This document shows positions 56,578 through 64,000 of a stretch of 64,000 bases of DNA, piece by piece; the stretch's first letter is position 1; each line of letters opens with the position of its first letter. The notes below the pieces were generated by a model. It worked only from the letters and a program-made list of their open reading frames with translations. It did no database searches and had not been told where the DNA came from. This stretch comes from Pseudorhodoferax sp. Leaf265 (lineage in GTDB: Bacteria; Pseudomonadota; Gammaproteobacteria; Burkholderiales; Burkholderiaceae_C). The position numbers were made by a program, and so were the translations under genes. The stretch is taken from contig NZ_LMMT01000040.1 in the NCBI RefSeq assembly GCF_001422365.1, forward strand, positions 447,569-511,568, read 5' to 3'.

Positions 56578-56846
56578 TGCAGTCCCTACCCCGCAATTTC
56601 CACAACGACGAGCGCGACCGGTTCTGGGCGCGCAAGAAAAAGGAGCACGAGATGGACATCCCCCAAGTCGTAGTGCTGCCGATCCAGGCCATCGAGCAGG
56701 GCCGCACGTACGCCCACAACAACCGTCTTGAAACCAGCTTCCAAATGACCGAGGCCCAGCTGCGCGACACCGCAGCCACGGCGCTGGAGTGCATGAAGCC
56801 CGCAGCCCGCGCGCTGCTGCTGGAGCAGATCAAGGAGGCCGCATGA
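56577..56846 (+). CDS. Unknown small phage protein
   Basis: The 89 aa product from ATG 56577 (TGATG coupling) has MQSLPRNFHNDERDRFWARK and later VVVLPIQAIEQGRTYAHNNR. An internal ATG 56652 with AAGGAG at a good distance would give a 64 aa form and could be the true start. Confidence 0.5.
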   Translation: MQSLPRNFHNDERDRFWARKKKEHEMDIPQVVVLPIQAIEQGRTYAHNNRLETSFQMTEAQLRDTAATALECMKPAARALLLEQIKEAA

Positions 56847-56998
56847 CCACCTTCCGCATCTGGCTCATCGCCGCTGCCGTCTGCGTGGCCATCGGTGCCG
56901 CTTCAGTCGATCCGGAATATGACGAGGTGGACGCCGCCCAGGCATCTGCCGATTCCCACAACGATGCAATCAATGCCGCGGTTGCGGCGAGGGAGTGA
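56843..56998 (+). CDS. Small single-pass membrane or secreted protein
   Basis: The 51 aa product has a hydrophobic N-terminal helix (FRIWLIAAAVCVAIGAAS) and a short acidic tail. ATGA overlap with the upstream gene; AAGGAGG lies ahead of the start. Confidence 0.5.
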   Translation: MTTFRIWLIAAAVCVAIGAASVDPEYDEVDAAQASADSHNDAINAAVAARE

Positions 56999-57001
56999 GG
57001 G

Positions 57002-57322
57002 ATGGACGGATGGCTCAAGAGCGGCAAGTACCTGCCCGAACCTCTGCGCGACTTCCACGACCAGAAAGACGTGTTCAAGGCGATCCATGCGACGGTGAAC
57101 GTGGAGGGCCATGAGTATGCCAAGACGGTGGATTGGGTTGCCGGCCAGTGCTACGTGATCGACATCTTCCTGTGGTGGATGGCGAAGCGGGGCTACACGC
57201 TGCAGAAGACGCGGACGCGCCTGCAGTTTCGCGATCTTGGCCAGGACGTGGCAGCAGCCAACGAACTGCGCACCAAGCGCCTCATCGACCTCATGCGGAC
57301 GACCAAGGAGCCCCAGCCATGA
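57002..57322 (+). CDS. Unknown phage protein
   Basis: The 106 aa product has GWLKSGKYLPEPLRDFHDQK and VIDIFLWWMAKRGYTLQKTR. Such proteins occur in early regions of Burkholderiales phages. No function known. Confidence 0.55.
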   Translation: MDGWLKSGKYLPEPLRDFHDQKDVFKAIHATVNVEGHEYAKTVDWVAGQCYVIDIFLWWMAKRGYTLQKTRTRLQFRDLGQDVAAANELRTKRLIDLMRTTKEPQP

Positions 57323-57573
57323 CCACCCCGACCATCCCCCTCACCTCCCTGCACCGCGCCCACATCGAGCCGGCATGCACTGCCGGCGCGTGCCAGCAGG
57401 GTAAGGCGCAGTGCCCCTGCCCCGAGGCCTGCCGCATCCCGGATGAGCCCCGTCTGCCCATCTCCACCGGCCGCACCGCCTACATGCTGATCGCAGCCGG
57501 CTCTCTGCTGGCAACTGGCGTGCTCGTGGCCGTGCCCGAACTGCCCTGGCTGATCGCAAGCCTGTTCTCTTGA
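57319..57573 (+). CDS. Small Cys-rich membrane protein
   Basis: The 84 aa product has a Cys-rich N-terminal part (PACTAGACQQGKAQCPCPEAC) and one or two C-terminal membrane helices (about 51-83). It overlaps the previous gene by 4 bp. Unknown; may act at the inner membrane. Confidence 0.55.
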   Translation: MTTPTIPLTSLHRAHIEPACTAGACQQGKAQCPCPEACRIPDEPRLPISTGRTAYMLIAAGSLLATGVLVAVPELPWLIASLFS

Positions 57574-57580
57574 GGACGAC

Positions 57581-58339
57581 ATGACCACTGCACTCGTAAC
57601 ACTGACCAGCAAGCTGGCGGCCCGCCTGGACATGGGCGATGGCGCCGGCTTGATGGAAACGCTCAAGGCCACTGCCTTCAAGGGCCAGGTCAGCGACGCG
57701 CAGATGACTGCGCTGCTGATCGTCGCCAACCAGTACGGCCTGAACCCCTGGACGAAGGAAATCTACGCCTTCCCCGACCGCAACAACGGCATCGTGCCGG
57801 TGGTCGGTGTGGACGGCTGGAGCCGGATCATCAACAGCCACCCCGAGTTCGACGGGATGGACTTCGAGCAGGACGACGAGGGCTGCACCTGCCGCATTCA
57901 CCGCAAGGACCGCAAGCACCCGATCTGCGTGACCGAGTTCATGGCCGAGTGCCGGCGCGATGGCGTCGGCCCTTGGAAGAGCCACCCGCGCCGGATGCTG
58001 CGGCACAAGGCAATGATCCAGTGCGCTCGCCTGGCGTTCGGCTACGGCGGCATCTACGACCAGGACGAGGCCGAACGGATCATCGACGCCGACACGGGCG
58101 AGATCAAGCCGGCGCAGAAGCCCGCCCCCGTGGCTGCGCCCGAACTGGTGAGCGCGGCCGAAGCTGCCGCCGCACGTGGAGTGCAGGCTTACCAGCAGTT
58201 CTGGGAAGAAGCCGGCCCCGTCAGCCGCAAGGCCCTGGCCGCGCACCACGAACGGCTCAAGGCGGCGGCCACTACCGCAGACGCCCGCACGGTGGATGTG
58301 GAGCCCAAGAACCCACCCGAACAGGAAGGAGCCGAGTGA
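57581..58339 (+). CDS. bet: Single-strand annealing protein Bet/RecT
   Basis: The 252 aa recombinase has the Bet-type core NQYGLNPWTKEIYAFPDRNN and GVDGWSRIINSHPEF, then WKSHPRRMLRHKAMIQCARL. It anneals complementary strands after resection by the exonuclease encoded next to it. The C-terminal tail (after about 190) is variable. A single ribosome site GAGGAC precedes the ATG. Confidence 0.9.
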   Translation: MTTALVTLTSKLAARLDMGDGAGLMETLKATAFKGQVSDAQMTALLIVANQYGLNPWTKEIYAFPDRNNGIVPVVGVDGWSRIINSHPEFDGMDFEQDDEGCTCRIHRKDRKHPICVTEFMAECRRDGVGPWKSHPRRMLRHKAMIQCARLAFGYGGIYDQDEAERIIDADTGEIKPAQKPAPVAAPELVSAAEAAAARGVQAYQQFWEEAGPVSRKALAAHHERLKAAATTADARTVDVEPKNPPEQEGAE

Positions 58340-59004
58340 TGCTCATCGTCAACTGCGAACAAGGGTCAGAGGCCTGGCATGCGGCGCGGGCCGGCGCAAT
58401 CACTGCGAGCATGTTCAAGGTGGCGCGCGAGCGCTTGAAGTCCGGCCCAAACAAGGGCGACTTCACCGAGAAGGCCAAGAACTACGCCTTCCGCCTGGCG
58501 GTGGAGCGCATCAGCGGCCAGCCCCTGGATGAAGGCTTTGAGACGTGGCAGATGCGCCGCGGCCACGAGCTGGAGCCGGCCGCGCGCACGGAGCACGAGA
58601 CGCAGGTCGGTGTGCTGGTGCAACGCGCCGGGTTCGTGATGACCGATGACCGCTGGTTCGGCGCCAGCGCCGACGGGCTGATCGGCAGCGAAGGGGGCAG
58701 CGAGTACAAGTGCCTGGTGTCCCCCGAAGGCCTGCGCGATGTGCTGCTGGCCGACGACATCAGCGAGTTCATCGACCAGGTGCAGGGCTGCATGTGGATC
58801 ACGGGCCGCAAGTTCTGGCACTTCTGCCTGTACTGCCCGGCCCTGGAGTCTATCGGCCGGCAGCTGTACTGGCGCCGGATCGAGCGCGACGATGCCTACA
58901 TCGAGGCCATGGAGCCGGACCTGCTGGCCTTCCGTGGCCTGGTCATGCAGAACGAGGCCCGCTTGCGCGCCGCCAACGACCAGCAGGCAAAGGCGGTGGC
59001 GTGA
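58339..59004 (+). CDS. exo: YqaJ-type (lambda Exo-like) exonuclease
   Basis: The 221 aa product resects DNA ends 5' to 3' for annealing by Bet. The active-site parts are visible: FGASADGLIGSEGGSEYKCL holds the Asp and the Glu-x-Lys, and RRGHELEPAARTE lies before them. The start shares one base with the bet stop (TGATG). The pair forms a lambda Red-like system; no Gam was identified. Confidence 0.9.
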   Translation: MLIVNCEQGSEAWHAARAGAITASMFKVARERLKSGPNKGDFTEKAKNYAFRLAVERISGQPLDEGFETWQMRRGHELEPAARTEHETQVGVLVQRAGFVMTDDRWFGASADGLIGSEGGSEYKCLVSPEGLRDVLLADDISEFIDQVQGCMWITGRKFWHFCLYCPALESIGRQLYWRRIERDDAYIEAMEPDLLAFRGLVMQNEARLRAANDQQAKAVA

Positions 59005-59483
59005 TGAAGCTGAGCAATCAACCCGCTCCACTGCGCGCCGCAATCCTGGCCGCCCTGTCCGATGTCGGCCCGATGACCACCAGCGAACTGGCCGAGCACA
59101 TGGGCATTGATGGACGTGGCATCACCGCATGCATCGGCAAGGCGCGCGAACGCTACCCCGGCAAGCTTCTTCGAATCACAGGCTACCGCGTCTCCGTAGG
59201 CAGGCGCATGCCGGACCTCCCGATCTACTCGGATAAGGGTGGAGAGGACGCGAAGAAACCAAGGGTTGACGCCGCCGCTCGCAGGCGCGCATCCAACCGC
59301 AGGTATCGGGAGCGCAACGGCGCAGCGGAAGCAGCCAAAAAGCGGATCAAGAAGGCGAGATTGAAGGCCGCAGACCCCACGGCGATGCCTGCGGTCAATG
59401 TGTGGAACGGACTTGCTCCGAGAACGCATCGCCACCTGATGACGGCCGCCGCCAACGCCAGCACCCTGGCAGAGGCCGCGTGA
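59004..59483 (+). CDS. Helix-turn-helix protein with basic tail
   Basis: The 159 aa product has an N-terminal winged helix (MTTSELAEHMGIDGRGITAC) and a long basic Lys/Arg/Ala tail. It may bind DNA as an early regulator. TGATG coupling to exo. Confidence 0.6.
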   Translation: MKLSNQPAPLRAAILAALSDVGPMTTSELAEHMGIDGRGITACIGKARERYPGKLLRITGYRVSVGRRMPDLPIYSDKGGEDAKKPRVDAAARRRASNRRYRERNGAAEAAKKRIKKARLKAADPTAMPAVNVWNGLAPRTHRHLMTAAANASTLAEAA

Positions 59484-59541
59484 TGCCCCTCGCCACCCTT
59501 GCCGCAGCCATTTCTACCCGCACCGATTGAGGATCGAAAGC

Positions 59542-59853
59542 ATGAGCACACATCACGCGACGTGGGAGTGGGAGAAGTCCCGCTCCGGATCCGGCTACCA
59601 CAAGGCGCTGTCCTGCGGCGGCGAAGACATTCTGCGTGCCGATGAATACGCCGGATCGGCCTGGGTCGAGATCAGCGACGAGCACGCGCGGAAGATCGCC
59701 GCGACGCCCGAGCTGCTGCGCATCGCGGAGTTGATCAAGGAAGCGGCCGAGCACAAGGCGGACAAGGACTGGACCATGTTCCATCTGTCGTTCAACGAGG
59801 CGGCTGAAGCGGCGCGTGCAGTCCTGTCGCTGGTCGAGGGAGCATCCGCATGA
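59542..59853 (+). CDS. Unknown small phage protein
   Basis: The 103 aa product (HATWEWEKSRSGSGYHKALS) has a C-terminal helix typical of phage small proteins with ELLRIAELIKEAAEHK. Reading frame overlaps the next gene (ATGA). Unknown. Confidence 0.55.
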   Translation: MSTHHATWEWEKSRSGSGYHKALSCGGEDILRADEYAGSAWVEISDEHARKIAATPELLRIAELIKEAAEHKADKDWTMFHLSFNEAAEAARAVLSLVEGASA

Positions 59854-60476
59854 CCACCACGACAAGACCCGCTGAGGAAGATGGTGGGAATGGCGAGGTG
59901 CGCGTCGCCGGCGCCACCGTCTATGCCCTGAACATTGACGGCGTCAATCGCTGGTCGGCTCAGGTGCAGCCTGGCTTTGACGACAACGACCAGCGCGTGA
60001 GCGATGCCGAATGCCAGACCATCGCACGCCGCATGGCCGCCGCGCTTGCCGCTCCTCCGATGGCAGGAGATCACCAGGCAGGTGATGGCTGGGTCAGCGT
60101 AGAGCAGCAGGTGCCTGACATGTACGAGGATGTTCTCGTCCATCCCAGGCCGACCGACTACTGCTGCGAGGCCCATCTCACTCGGTCCGGGTGGCAGTAC
60201 AGCTCATACGAGCAGTACAACGGCCATGTGACCTCGCCGTGCACGGTGACTCACTGGAAGCGTCTCGGAGCCCCTGGTGCTGCTGCGGCTGCGCCCAGCC
60301 AGGATGCCGAGGATGCACCGCGCTGGCGCCACGCGAAGCGCTGCGTCCGCATGGACAACTTCGGCGGCTACGTCGTGCACCCCGATGACCCCGCAGAGTT
60401 CAACGGGATCGTGGCGGAGCGATTCGAGCGTGAGATCGACGCTGCCCGCGCCGCCCAGGCACAGGGAGGTGCGTGA
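59850..60476 (+). CDS. DUF551 protein (second copy)
   Basis: The 208 aa product has a central WVSVEQQVPDMYEDVLVHP and CTVTHWKRL, the DUF551 pattern. An Ala-rich linker and a C-terminal part RMDNFGGYVVHPDDPAEF follow. The function of DUF551 is unknown. ATGA start; TGATG end. Confidence 0.65.
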   Translation: MTTTTRPAEEDGGNGEVRVAGATVYALNIDGVNRWSAQVQPGFDDNDQRVSDAECQTIARRMAAALAAPPMAGDHQAGDGWVSVEQQVPDMYEDVLVHPRPTDYCCEAHLTRSGWQYSSYEQYNGHVTSPCTVTHWKRLGAPGAAAAAPSQDAEDAPRWRHAKRCVRMDNFGGYVVHPDDPAEFNGIVAERFEREIDAARAAQAQGGA

Positions 60477-60697
60477 TGCGCAGAACCTCACTGCTGTCCG
60501 GCGCCGCTGCGGCGCTGCTGGTCGCGTCCTCGATGCACGCCCCGCTGCGGCGGCCCATGCTTGAGGGCCAGCGGCCCGAGCCCATCCGCAACGACGTGCC
60601 GCGCGTCCGCGGCAAGAGCGCGCGTCGGGCCGAGAAGCGCGCCCGTCGTTTGGAGCGGGCCGATCAATTCCCACCCTCGGGAGGTGCACATGGCTGA
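60476..60697 (+). CDS. Small basic protein with signal-like N-terminus
   Basis: The 73 aa product starts with a hydrophobic Ala-rich helix (LLSGAAAALLVASSMHA) and continues with many Arg. Sec or Tat export is not certain. Overlaps the next gene by 8 bp. Confidence 0.45.
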   Translation: MRRTSLLSGAAAALLVASSMHAPLRRPMLEGQRPEPIRNDVPRVRGKSARRAEKRARRLERADQFPPSGGAHG

Positions 60698-61271
60698 CAA
60701 GAAGACTACCTTGGCAAACGGCGCGGGGCTCACGGCCGAGACCTGGGCCGACTTCGTCGCCCGCCTGCACCACGACGTAAAGGGCGAAGGCGTGAGCCGG
60801 CACTACACCGCCGACGCCACGTTTCTGGTAGAGAAGCGGGTGTGGCGCGAGGTGCCCGAGGAGAACTCGGACATTCGGCAGATCTACTGCGACGGCCACA
60901 CCGAGACGCCCGCGGACTTCTTCGCCGACAAGGATGAAGAGACCCAGGCCAAGTACAACGAGGCGGCTGGCGGCTCGTTCCTTGAAGCGGACAGCTACGA
61001 GATGCGCGAGGCGCTGGCGAAGCTCATCCCCGAAGCGCACCTGCTGCACGTTGTGGAGGACTGGGAGTTCGTCTGCCAGCACTTCACCCGCGACGCGGCC
61101 GACGCCTTCATCAAGCGCAAGGGCCATGACTACCGCGACGGCCTGCGGGTCTACGTGGACTGCACCTGCTACAGCTGGGAGCTGAACACCATCAAGGCCG
61201 CGATCCTCGACGGCCGCATCGGCCTCCTGCCGGCCGTCCCATCACCAGCGGAGGGTGCTGGGAATGGCTGA
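60690..61271 (+). CDS. Unknown phage protein
   Basis: The 193 aa product has ETWADFVARLHHDVKGEGVS, EENSDIRQIYCDGHTETPAD and VYVDCTCYSWELNTIKAAIL. A soluble globular protein; no family is recognised. GGGAGG precedes ATG 60690. It is convergent with the next, minus-strand, gene. Confidence 0.55.
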   Translation: MADKKTTLANGAGLTAETWADFVARLHHDVKGEGVSRHYTADATFLVEKRVWREVPEENSDIRQIYCDGHTETPADFFADKDEETQAKYNEAAGGSFLEADSYEMREALAKLIPEAHLLHVVEDWEFVCQHFTRDAADAFIKRKGHDYRDGLRVYVDCTCYSWELNTIKAAILDGRIGLLPAVPSPAEGAGNG

Positions 61272-61472
61272 TCAGTCCTTGGCCTTAACCAGGGAGCGCA
61301 GCTTGGCTGGCGTGTACCGGTCGAGCAGCGCGACGAGCCACGGCGTGCCGCCTGCTTCTTTGTACTTGGCCAGCTGCTCCTCTGACACGCGCGCGTCAAT
61401 GCGTGCCGTTCGGTCTGAGGTCGTCGAGCCGGCCGGGCGGCCTCGCTTGCGGGGTTGCTCTGGTTCGTCCAT
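61272..61472 (-). CDS. Small regulator-like protein, reversed in the operon
   Basis: The 66 aa basic protein (PRKRGRPAGSTTSDRTARID, then SEEQLAKYKEAGG) has an N-terminal AT-hook-like RKRGRP and a short region similar to ribbon-helix-helix dimers (RIDARVSEEQLAKY). It is divergent from the next gene across repeated sites, so an autoregulated repressor is likely. Confidence 0.55.
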   Translation of the reverse strand: MDEPEQPRKRGRPAGSTTSDRTARIDARVSEEQLAKYKEAGGTPWLVALLDRYTPAKLRSLVKAKD

Positions 61473-61489
61473 GCCGAATTCTAGGTGAT

Positions 61490-61538
61490 TTGTTTGCCCG
61501 ACAGAAAACACTTGCGCCGTTGAATTGTTTGCCCGACA
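61490..61538. promoter_or_regulatory. Direct repeats between divergent genes (operator)
   Basis: Two identical 14-bp repeats TTGTTTGCCCGACA lie at 61490-61503 and 61525-61538, 35 bp apart, in the 97 bp between the divergent starts. The second also forms ATTGT-N7-ACAAT. They are likely binding sites of the 61272-61472 protein. Confidence 0.6.
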
Positions 61539-61569
61539 ATCAATTCAACGCAACGAACCGGAGATCGAC

Positions 61570-61770
61570 ATGTCCCAAGCCCACAGCCTCACCATCGCCA
61601 AGCAAGGCCGCCGCTTCGTGATCCTCGCGGGCGTTGCCGTCCTCGCCTCCTACCGCACCCAGGCCGAAGCAGAGGGCTCGCTGGCCAAGAACCACGCCAC
61701 GCTGAGCTACTGGGCCGGCTCCGCTGGTGTCTGCATTCAGAACACCCCCGCTCGCATCGTTCATCTGTGA
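61570..61770 (+). CDS. Unknown small phage protein
   Basis: The 66 aa product (MSQAHSLTIAKQGRRFVILA) is soluble, with YRTQAEAEGSLAKNHATL. It is the first gene after the operator repeats. Unknown. Confidence 0.5.
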   Translation: MSQAHSLTIAKQGRRFVILAGVAVLASYRTQAEAEGSLAKNHATLSYWAGSAGVCIQNTPARIVHL

Positions 61771-61775
61771 TCCAT

Positions 61776-62129
61776 ATGAGCACCCCACACACCCGCGGCC
61801 CTTGGGCCTTCGTGACCGACTTCCGCTGCGCCAATGGCGAGCTGACCGTCGGCGTCAAGTCCGATCACACCGGCCAGGCCATTGCATGGCCGTGCGGCAA
61901 AAACGACGCAGAGGAGATCGCCAACGGCCGCTTGCTGTCCACTGCCGCCGAGATGTACGACTGGATGATCGAGGCGAGGTCGGAGCTGCGCGACCTGCTC
62001 ACGAACGCGGCCGACGCAAAGAACCCCGACCAGCCACATGACGACCTGATGGCCGAGGTCCGCGCCAACCCACTTCTCCGCAAGGCAGACCGTCTGATCG
62101 CCAAGGCGAGCGGCCAGGGCACCGGCTGA
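61776..62129 (+). CDS. Unknown phage protein
   Basis: The 117 aa product (HTRGPWAFVTDFRCANGELT, NDAEEIANGRLLSTAAEMYD) is typical of small early phage proteins with a WxxxxD centre. ATG 61776 is used; GTG 61767 in frame is possible. Confidence 0.55.
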   Translation: MSTPHTRGPWAFVTDFRCANGELTVGVKSDHTGQAIAWPCGKNDAEEIANGRLLSTAAEMYDWMIEARSELRDLLTNAADAKNPDQPHDDLMAEVRANPLLRKADRLIAKASGQGTG

Positions 62130-62155
62130 CACACCCTCCCCGCTGAAGGATCGAA

Positions 62156-62329
62156 ATGCTCACCAACCGCGAATGGCTGCGCCGCTTCGCAGACCGCCTC
62201 ATGCAGCGCTCCGATCTTGACGACGACGCTGCGGTGGACGTGGCCTCGACTGCCTGGCCCGCCCACCAGTCCAGGAACCCCGAAACCGCCGCAGACGCAG
62301 AGATTGCGTCGTGGGGCGGCAACGACTGA
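62156..62329 (+). CDS. Very small unknown protein
   Basis: A 57-codon frame from ATG 62156 (MLTNREWLRRFADRLMQRSD) behind GAAGGA ends at 62329. It is acidic after residue 20 and fills the gap between two genes. Unknown. Confidence 0.45.
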   Translation: MLTNREWLRRFADRLMQRSDLDDDAAVDVASTAWPAHQSRNPETAADAEIASWGGND

Positions 62330-62340
62330 TCCGCTGACAC

Positions 62341-62886
62341 ATGGAAAACACTGAACAACCCCGGTCGGTCGCATCGCACCGCTTCGACAACGCCAAGCGC
62401 CGCCGGCCGGACCACCACGCCCGCCAAGCCATGCTGACGCCACCCTACGTGCTGGAGCCGGTGCGGGAGCTGCTGGGCGGCATCGGCCTGGACCCTTGCA
62501 CCGAGCCTGACAACCCAACCGGAGCCGCCATGCACTACCACCTGCCGATGGACGGTGCAGCGCTGCCGTGGGATGCAGCCACGATCTGGTGCAACCCGCC
62601 CTATGGCGAGACGCGTGGCCGCTGGATCGCGCGCTGCATTGAGGCAGGCGCAGCCGGCGCCAAGGTCGTGCTGCTGATTCCGTCGCACACGGACACGCGG
62701 CTGTTCCAGCAGGCGATGGCCTCCAGCACCAGCGTGCTGTTCGTACGTGCGCGGCTTCGCTTCGGCGTGCTGCGTGACAACGGCAGGCAGGAGGCCGCCA
62801 GCCACGGCTCCGCGCTGATCGGCTTCGGTGTCGACCTGTCGCCGCTGGCGGCCCTGGGCACCGTCGTGCGCCGCGCGGGCTCCTGA
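62341..62886 (+). CDS. DNA N-6-adenine methyltransferase (phage Dam type)
   Basis: The 181 aa product has the AdoMet motif-like segment IGLDPCTEPDN (about 48-58) and the catalytic NPPY at 85-88. DHHARQAMLTPPYVLEPV lies before them, as in the phage Dam family (PF05869). It probably modifies phage DNA to avoid restriction; the target sequence is unknown. Confidence 0.85.
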   Translation: MENTEQPRSVASHRFDNAKRRRPDHHARQAMLTPPYVLEPVRELLGGIGLDPCTEPDNPTGAAMHYHLPMDGAALPWDAATIWCNPPYGETRGRWIARCIEAGAAGAKVVLLIPSHTDTRLFQQAMASSTSVLFVRARLRFGVLRDNGRQEAASHGSALIGFGVDLSPLAALGTVVRRAGS

Positions 62887-62920
62887 TTCCCATCCTCTGC
62901 CGACCCCCATCAAAAACACC

Positions 62921-63148
62921 ATGACCACCAGCACCTGCACCGCCACCACCATGTGCGGCACCATGGCCCAGCGCGCGGACCCGTACAACGCCAAGGGCCT
63001 GCGGTCCGTCTGGACCGTGAGCCGCGACACCACCGAACAGCGGTTCCTGGGCGTGGCCTACGCCACCGGCCGAAAGGACAAGGGCTTGATGCTCAACACC
63101 TGCCCGTGGTGCCGCGGCGAGCCGGGCTACTTCAAGCGCGAAAGCTGA
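62921..63148 (+). CDS. Small zinc-finger-like phage protein
   Basis: The 75 aa product has an N-terminal Thr/Cys/Met stretch and a C-terminal TCPWCRGEPGYFK. One Cys pair alone is weak for zinc binding. ATG 62921. Unknown. Confidence 0.45.
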   Translation: MTTSTCTATTMCGTMAQRADPYNAKGLRSVWTVSRDTTEQRFLGVAYATGRKDKGLMLNTCPWCRGEPGYFKRES

Positions 63149-63152
63149 CACC

Positions 63153-63827
63153 ATGACCAACCAAACAGAACAAGGCGCAGCCGGCTGGATTTACGCCAGC
63201 AAGCGCTATGGCCACAAGATGTTCAGCGAGGTGCGGCGGCCCGACCTCGATGCCGCATACTTCACCGAGACGCGGCTGCTGTCCGCACCACCGGAGTACC
63301 CCGAGATGCCGGCGCGCTGGGCGGTCGTCGTTCTCATCGACGGCGAGGAAGCGCTGTCTATCGGGGACCAGTGGGTGTCTGGCAAGGGCGAGTTGAACGA
63401 GCCCGAGACGCAAGCCGTCGTCGGCGCCGCGCAGCACCTGCTCTCTTTCGTCGGCTACGGCCTTCCGCAGTCTTCGTTCGACCCGGACGACGACCAGCCC
63501 GCCGCCGTTTCGACCCCCGAGGGCTACACATCGGCCGCTTGGACCGACGTGGCCCAGGGCCTGCCCGAGCCCCAGATGCCCGTCCTGCTGGACATCGGCC
63601 GCAAGTACCCCATCCGCGCGATGTGGGTGGCCGCCAAGACGCTCCCGGTCGGCGGCGGCGATGACGACGATTTCGGCGAGTACGCTGAGGACGACGACGA
63701 GTGGTACTGCCCCGCTGGCTGGTACGAATGGAACGAACACGAGGAACGGCACTGGTCCGTCAGCGCCAAGCCGCTGCGCTGGATGCCACTGCCGGTCGCC
63801 GCAGCTACAGCAAAGGACAAGCCATGA
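63153..63827 (+). CDS. DUF551 protein (third copy)
   Basis: The 224 aa product has TDVAQGLPEPQMPVLLDIGR, an acidic loop and an end with RHWSVSAKPLRWMPLPVAA, matching DUF551 layout. The N-terminal half is a separate domain (EVRRPDLDAAYFTETRLLSA). It is the third DUF551 gene of the operon. Confidence 0.6.
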   Translation: MTNQTEQGAAGWIYASKRYGHKMFSEVRRPDLDAAYFTETRLLSAPPEYPEMPARWAVVVLIDGEEALSIGDQWVSGKGELNEPETQAVVGAAQHLLSFVGYGLPQSSFDPDDDQPAAVSTPEGYTSAAWTDVAQGLPEPQMPVLLDIGRKYPIRAMWVAAKTLPVGGGDDDDFGEYAEDDDEWYCPAGWYEWNEHEERHWSVSAKPLRWMPLPVAAATAKDKP

Positions 63828-64000
63828 GCATGGCCTACGTCCGGCGCACCTATGGCGTCCCGGCCAAGCGCGGCGGCCGCGTGCTCTACACCGGTTGCGG
63901 GGAGCGCGAATTCGGCACCATCCGGTCGGCCAGCGGCGGCCGACTCAACATCCAGCTCGACGGCATCAAGCACACCATGCCGTTCCACCCCAAGTGGGAA
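63824..64000 (+). CDS. Unknown phage protein, 3' end outside the window
   Basis: Fifty-nine codons from ATG 63824 (MSMAYVRRTYGVPAKRGGRV), coupled by ATGA to the previous gene. The visible part (LNIQLDGIKHTMPFHPKWE) is beta-rich. Similar small proteins recur in Burkholderiales phages. Confidence 0.6.
   Translation, partial: MSMAYVRRTYGVPAKRGGRVLYTGCGEREFGTIRSASGGRLNIQLDGIKHTMPFHPKWE

Overview
The window is high-GC DNA with long overlapping polycistronic operons, a cobalamin riboswitch, zapA followed by a 6S RNA gene, and a prophage carrying a PEP-CTERM protein. This suggests a beta-proteobacterium of the order Burkholderiales, most likely Comamonadaceae. The species cannot be fixed from the sequence alone.

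Chromosomal part (1 to about 15.9 kb). On the minus strand lie two tandem, closely related PAS-rich hybrid histidine kinases, one cut by the window edge. They are followed by a tightly overlapping vitamin B12 operon in the order btuB, cobB, cobU, btuF, btuC, btuD, cobO, cbiB. This operon covers corrinoid uptake, a,c-diamide synthesis, adenosylation and nucleotide-loop assembly, and it sits behind one cobalamin riboswitch. On the plus strand follow a small coiled-coil gene, zapA, the 6S RNA gene ssrS and its terminator.

Prophage (about 15.9 kb to beyond 64 kb). The left edge holds a LexA-boxed two-gene unit of unknown function and a 38-codon remnant of a tyrosine integrase. Minus-strand genes then run leftward from the immunity region near 51.8 kb. 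In transcription order they are a Cro-like gene, small early genes, replication genes resembling lambda O and P, nin-like nuclease genes, terminase, portal, head, a 5.6 kb block of unusual structural proteins, tail, fibres, holin, SAR-type endolysin and nested Rz/Rz1 spanins. The plan is that of a lambdoid siphovirus. A repressor gene reads rightward. Beyond it lies a second set of repressor operators, then a rightward operon with a Bet/RecT annealase, a YqaJ-type exonuclease, a Dam-like adenine methyltransferase, several DUF551 proteins and many small unknowns.

Cargo genes stand out: a putative abortive-infection membrane protein (43.2 kb), a PEP-CTERM surface protein (52.9 kb), a BamE-like lipoprotein running against the tail genes (25.2 kb), and an autoregulated ribbon-helix-helix-like gene (61.3 kb).

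The best candidates for something undescribed are three. One is a gene-free, helix-rich RNA at 55.38 to 55.67 kb closed by a perfect 14 bp stem and able to adopt an alternative pairing. The second is an 11-nt motif (ATGCTASGGAG) repeated seven times, always in one orientation, in the late operon and often at gene borders. The third is a repressor operator set (ATACC-N4-GGTAT) present at two places 1.8 kb apart with identical 25 bp spacing. No CRISPR array, tRNA, reverse transcriptase or complete insertion sequence was seen.
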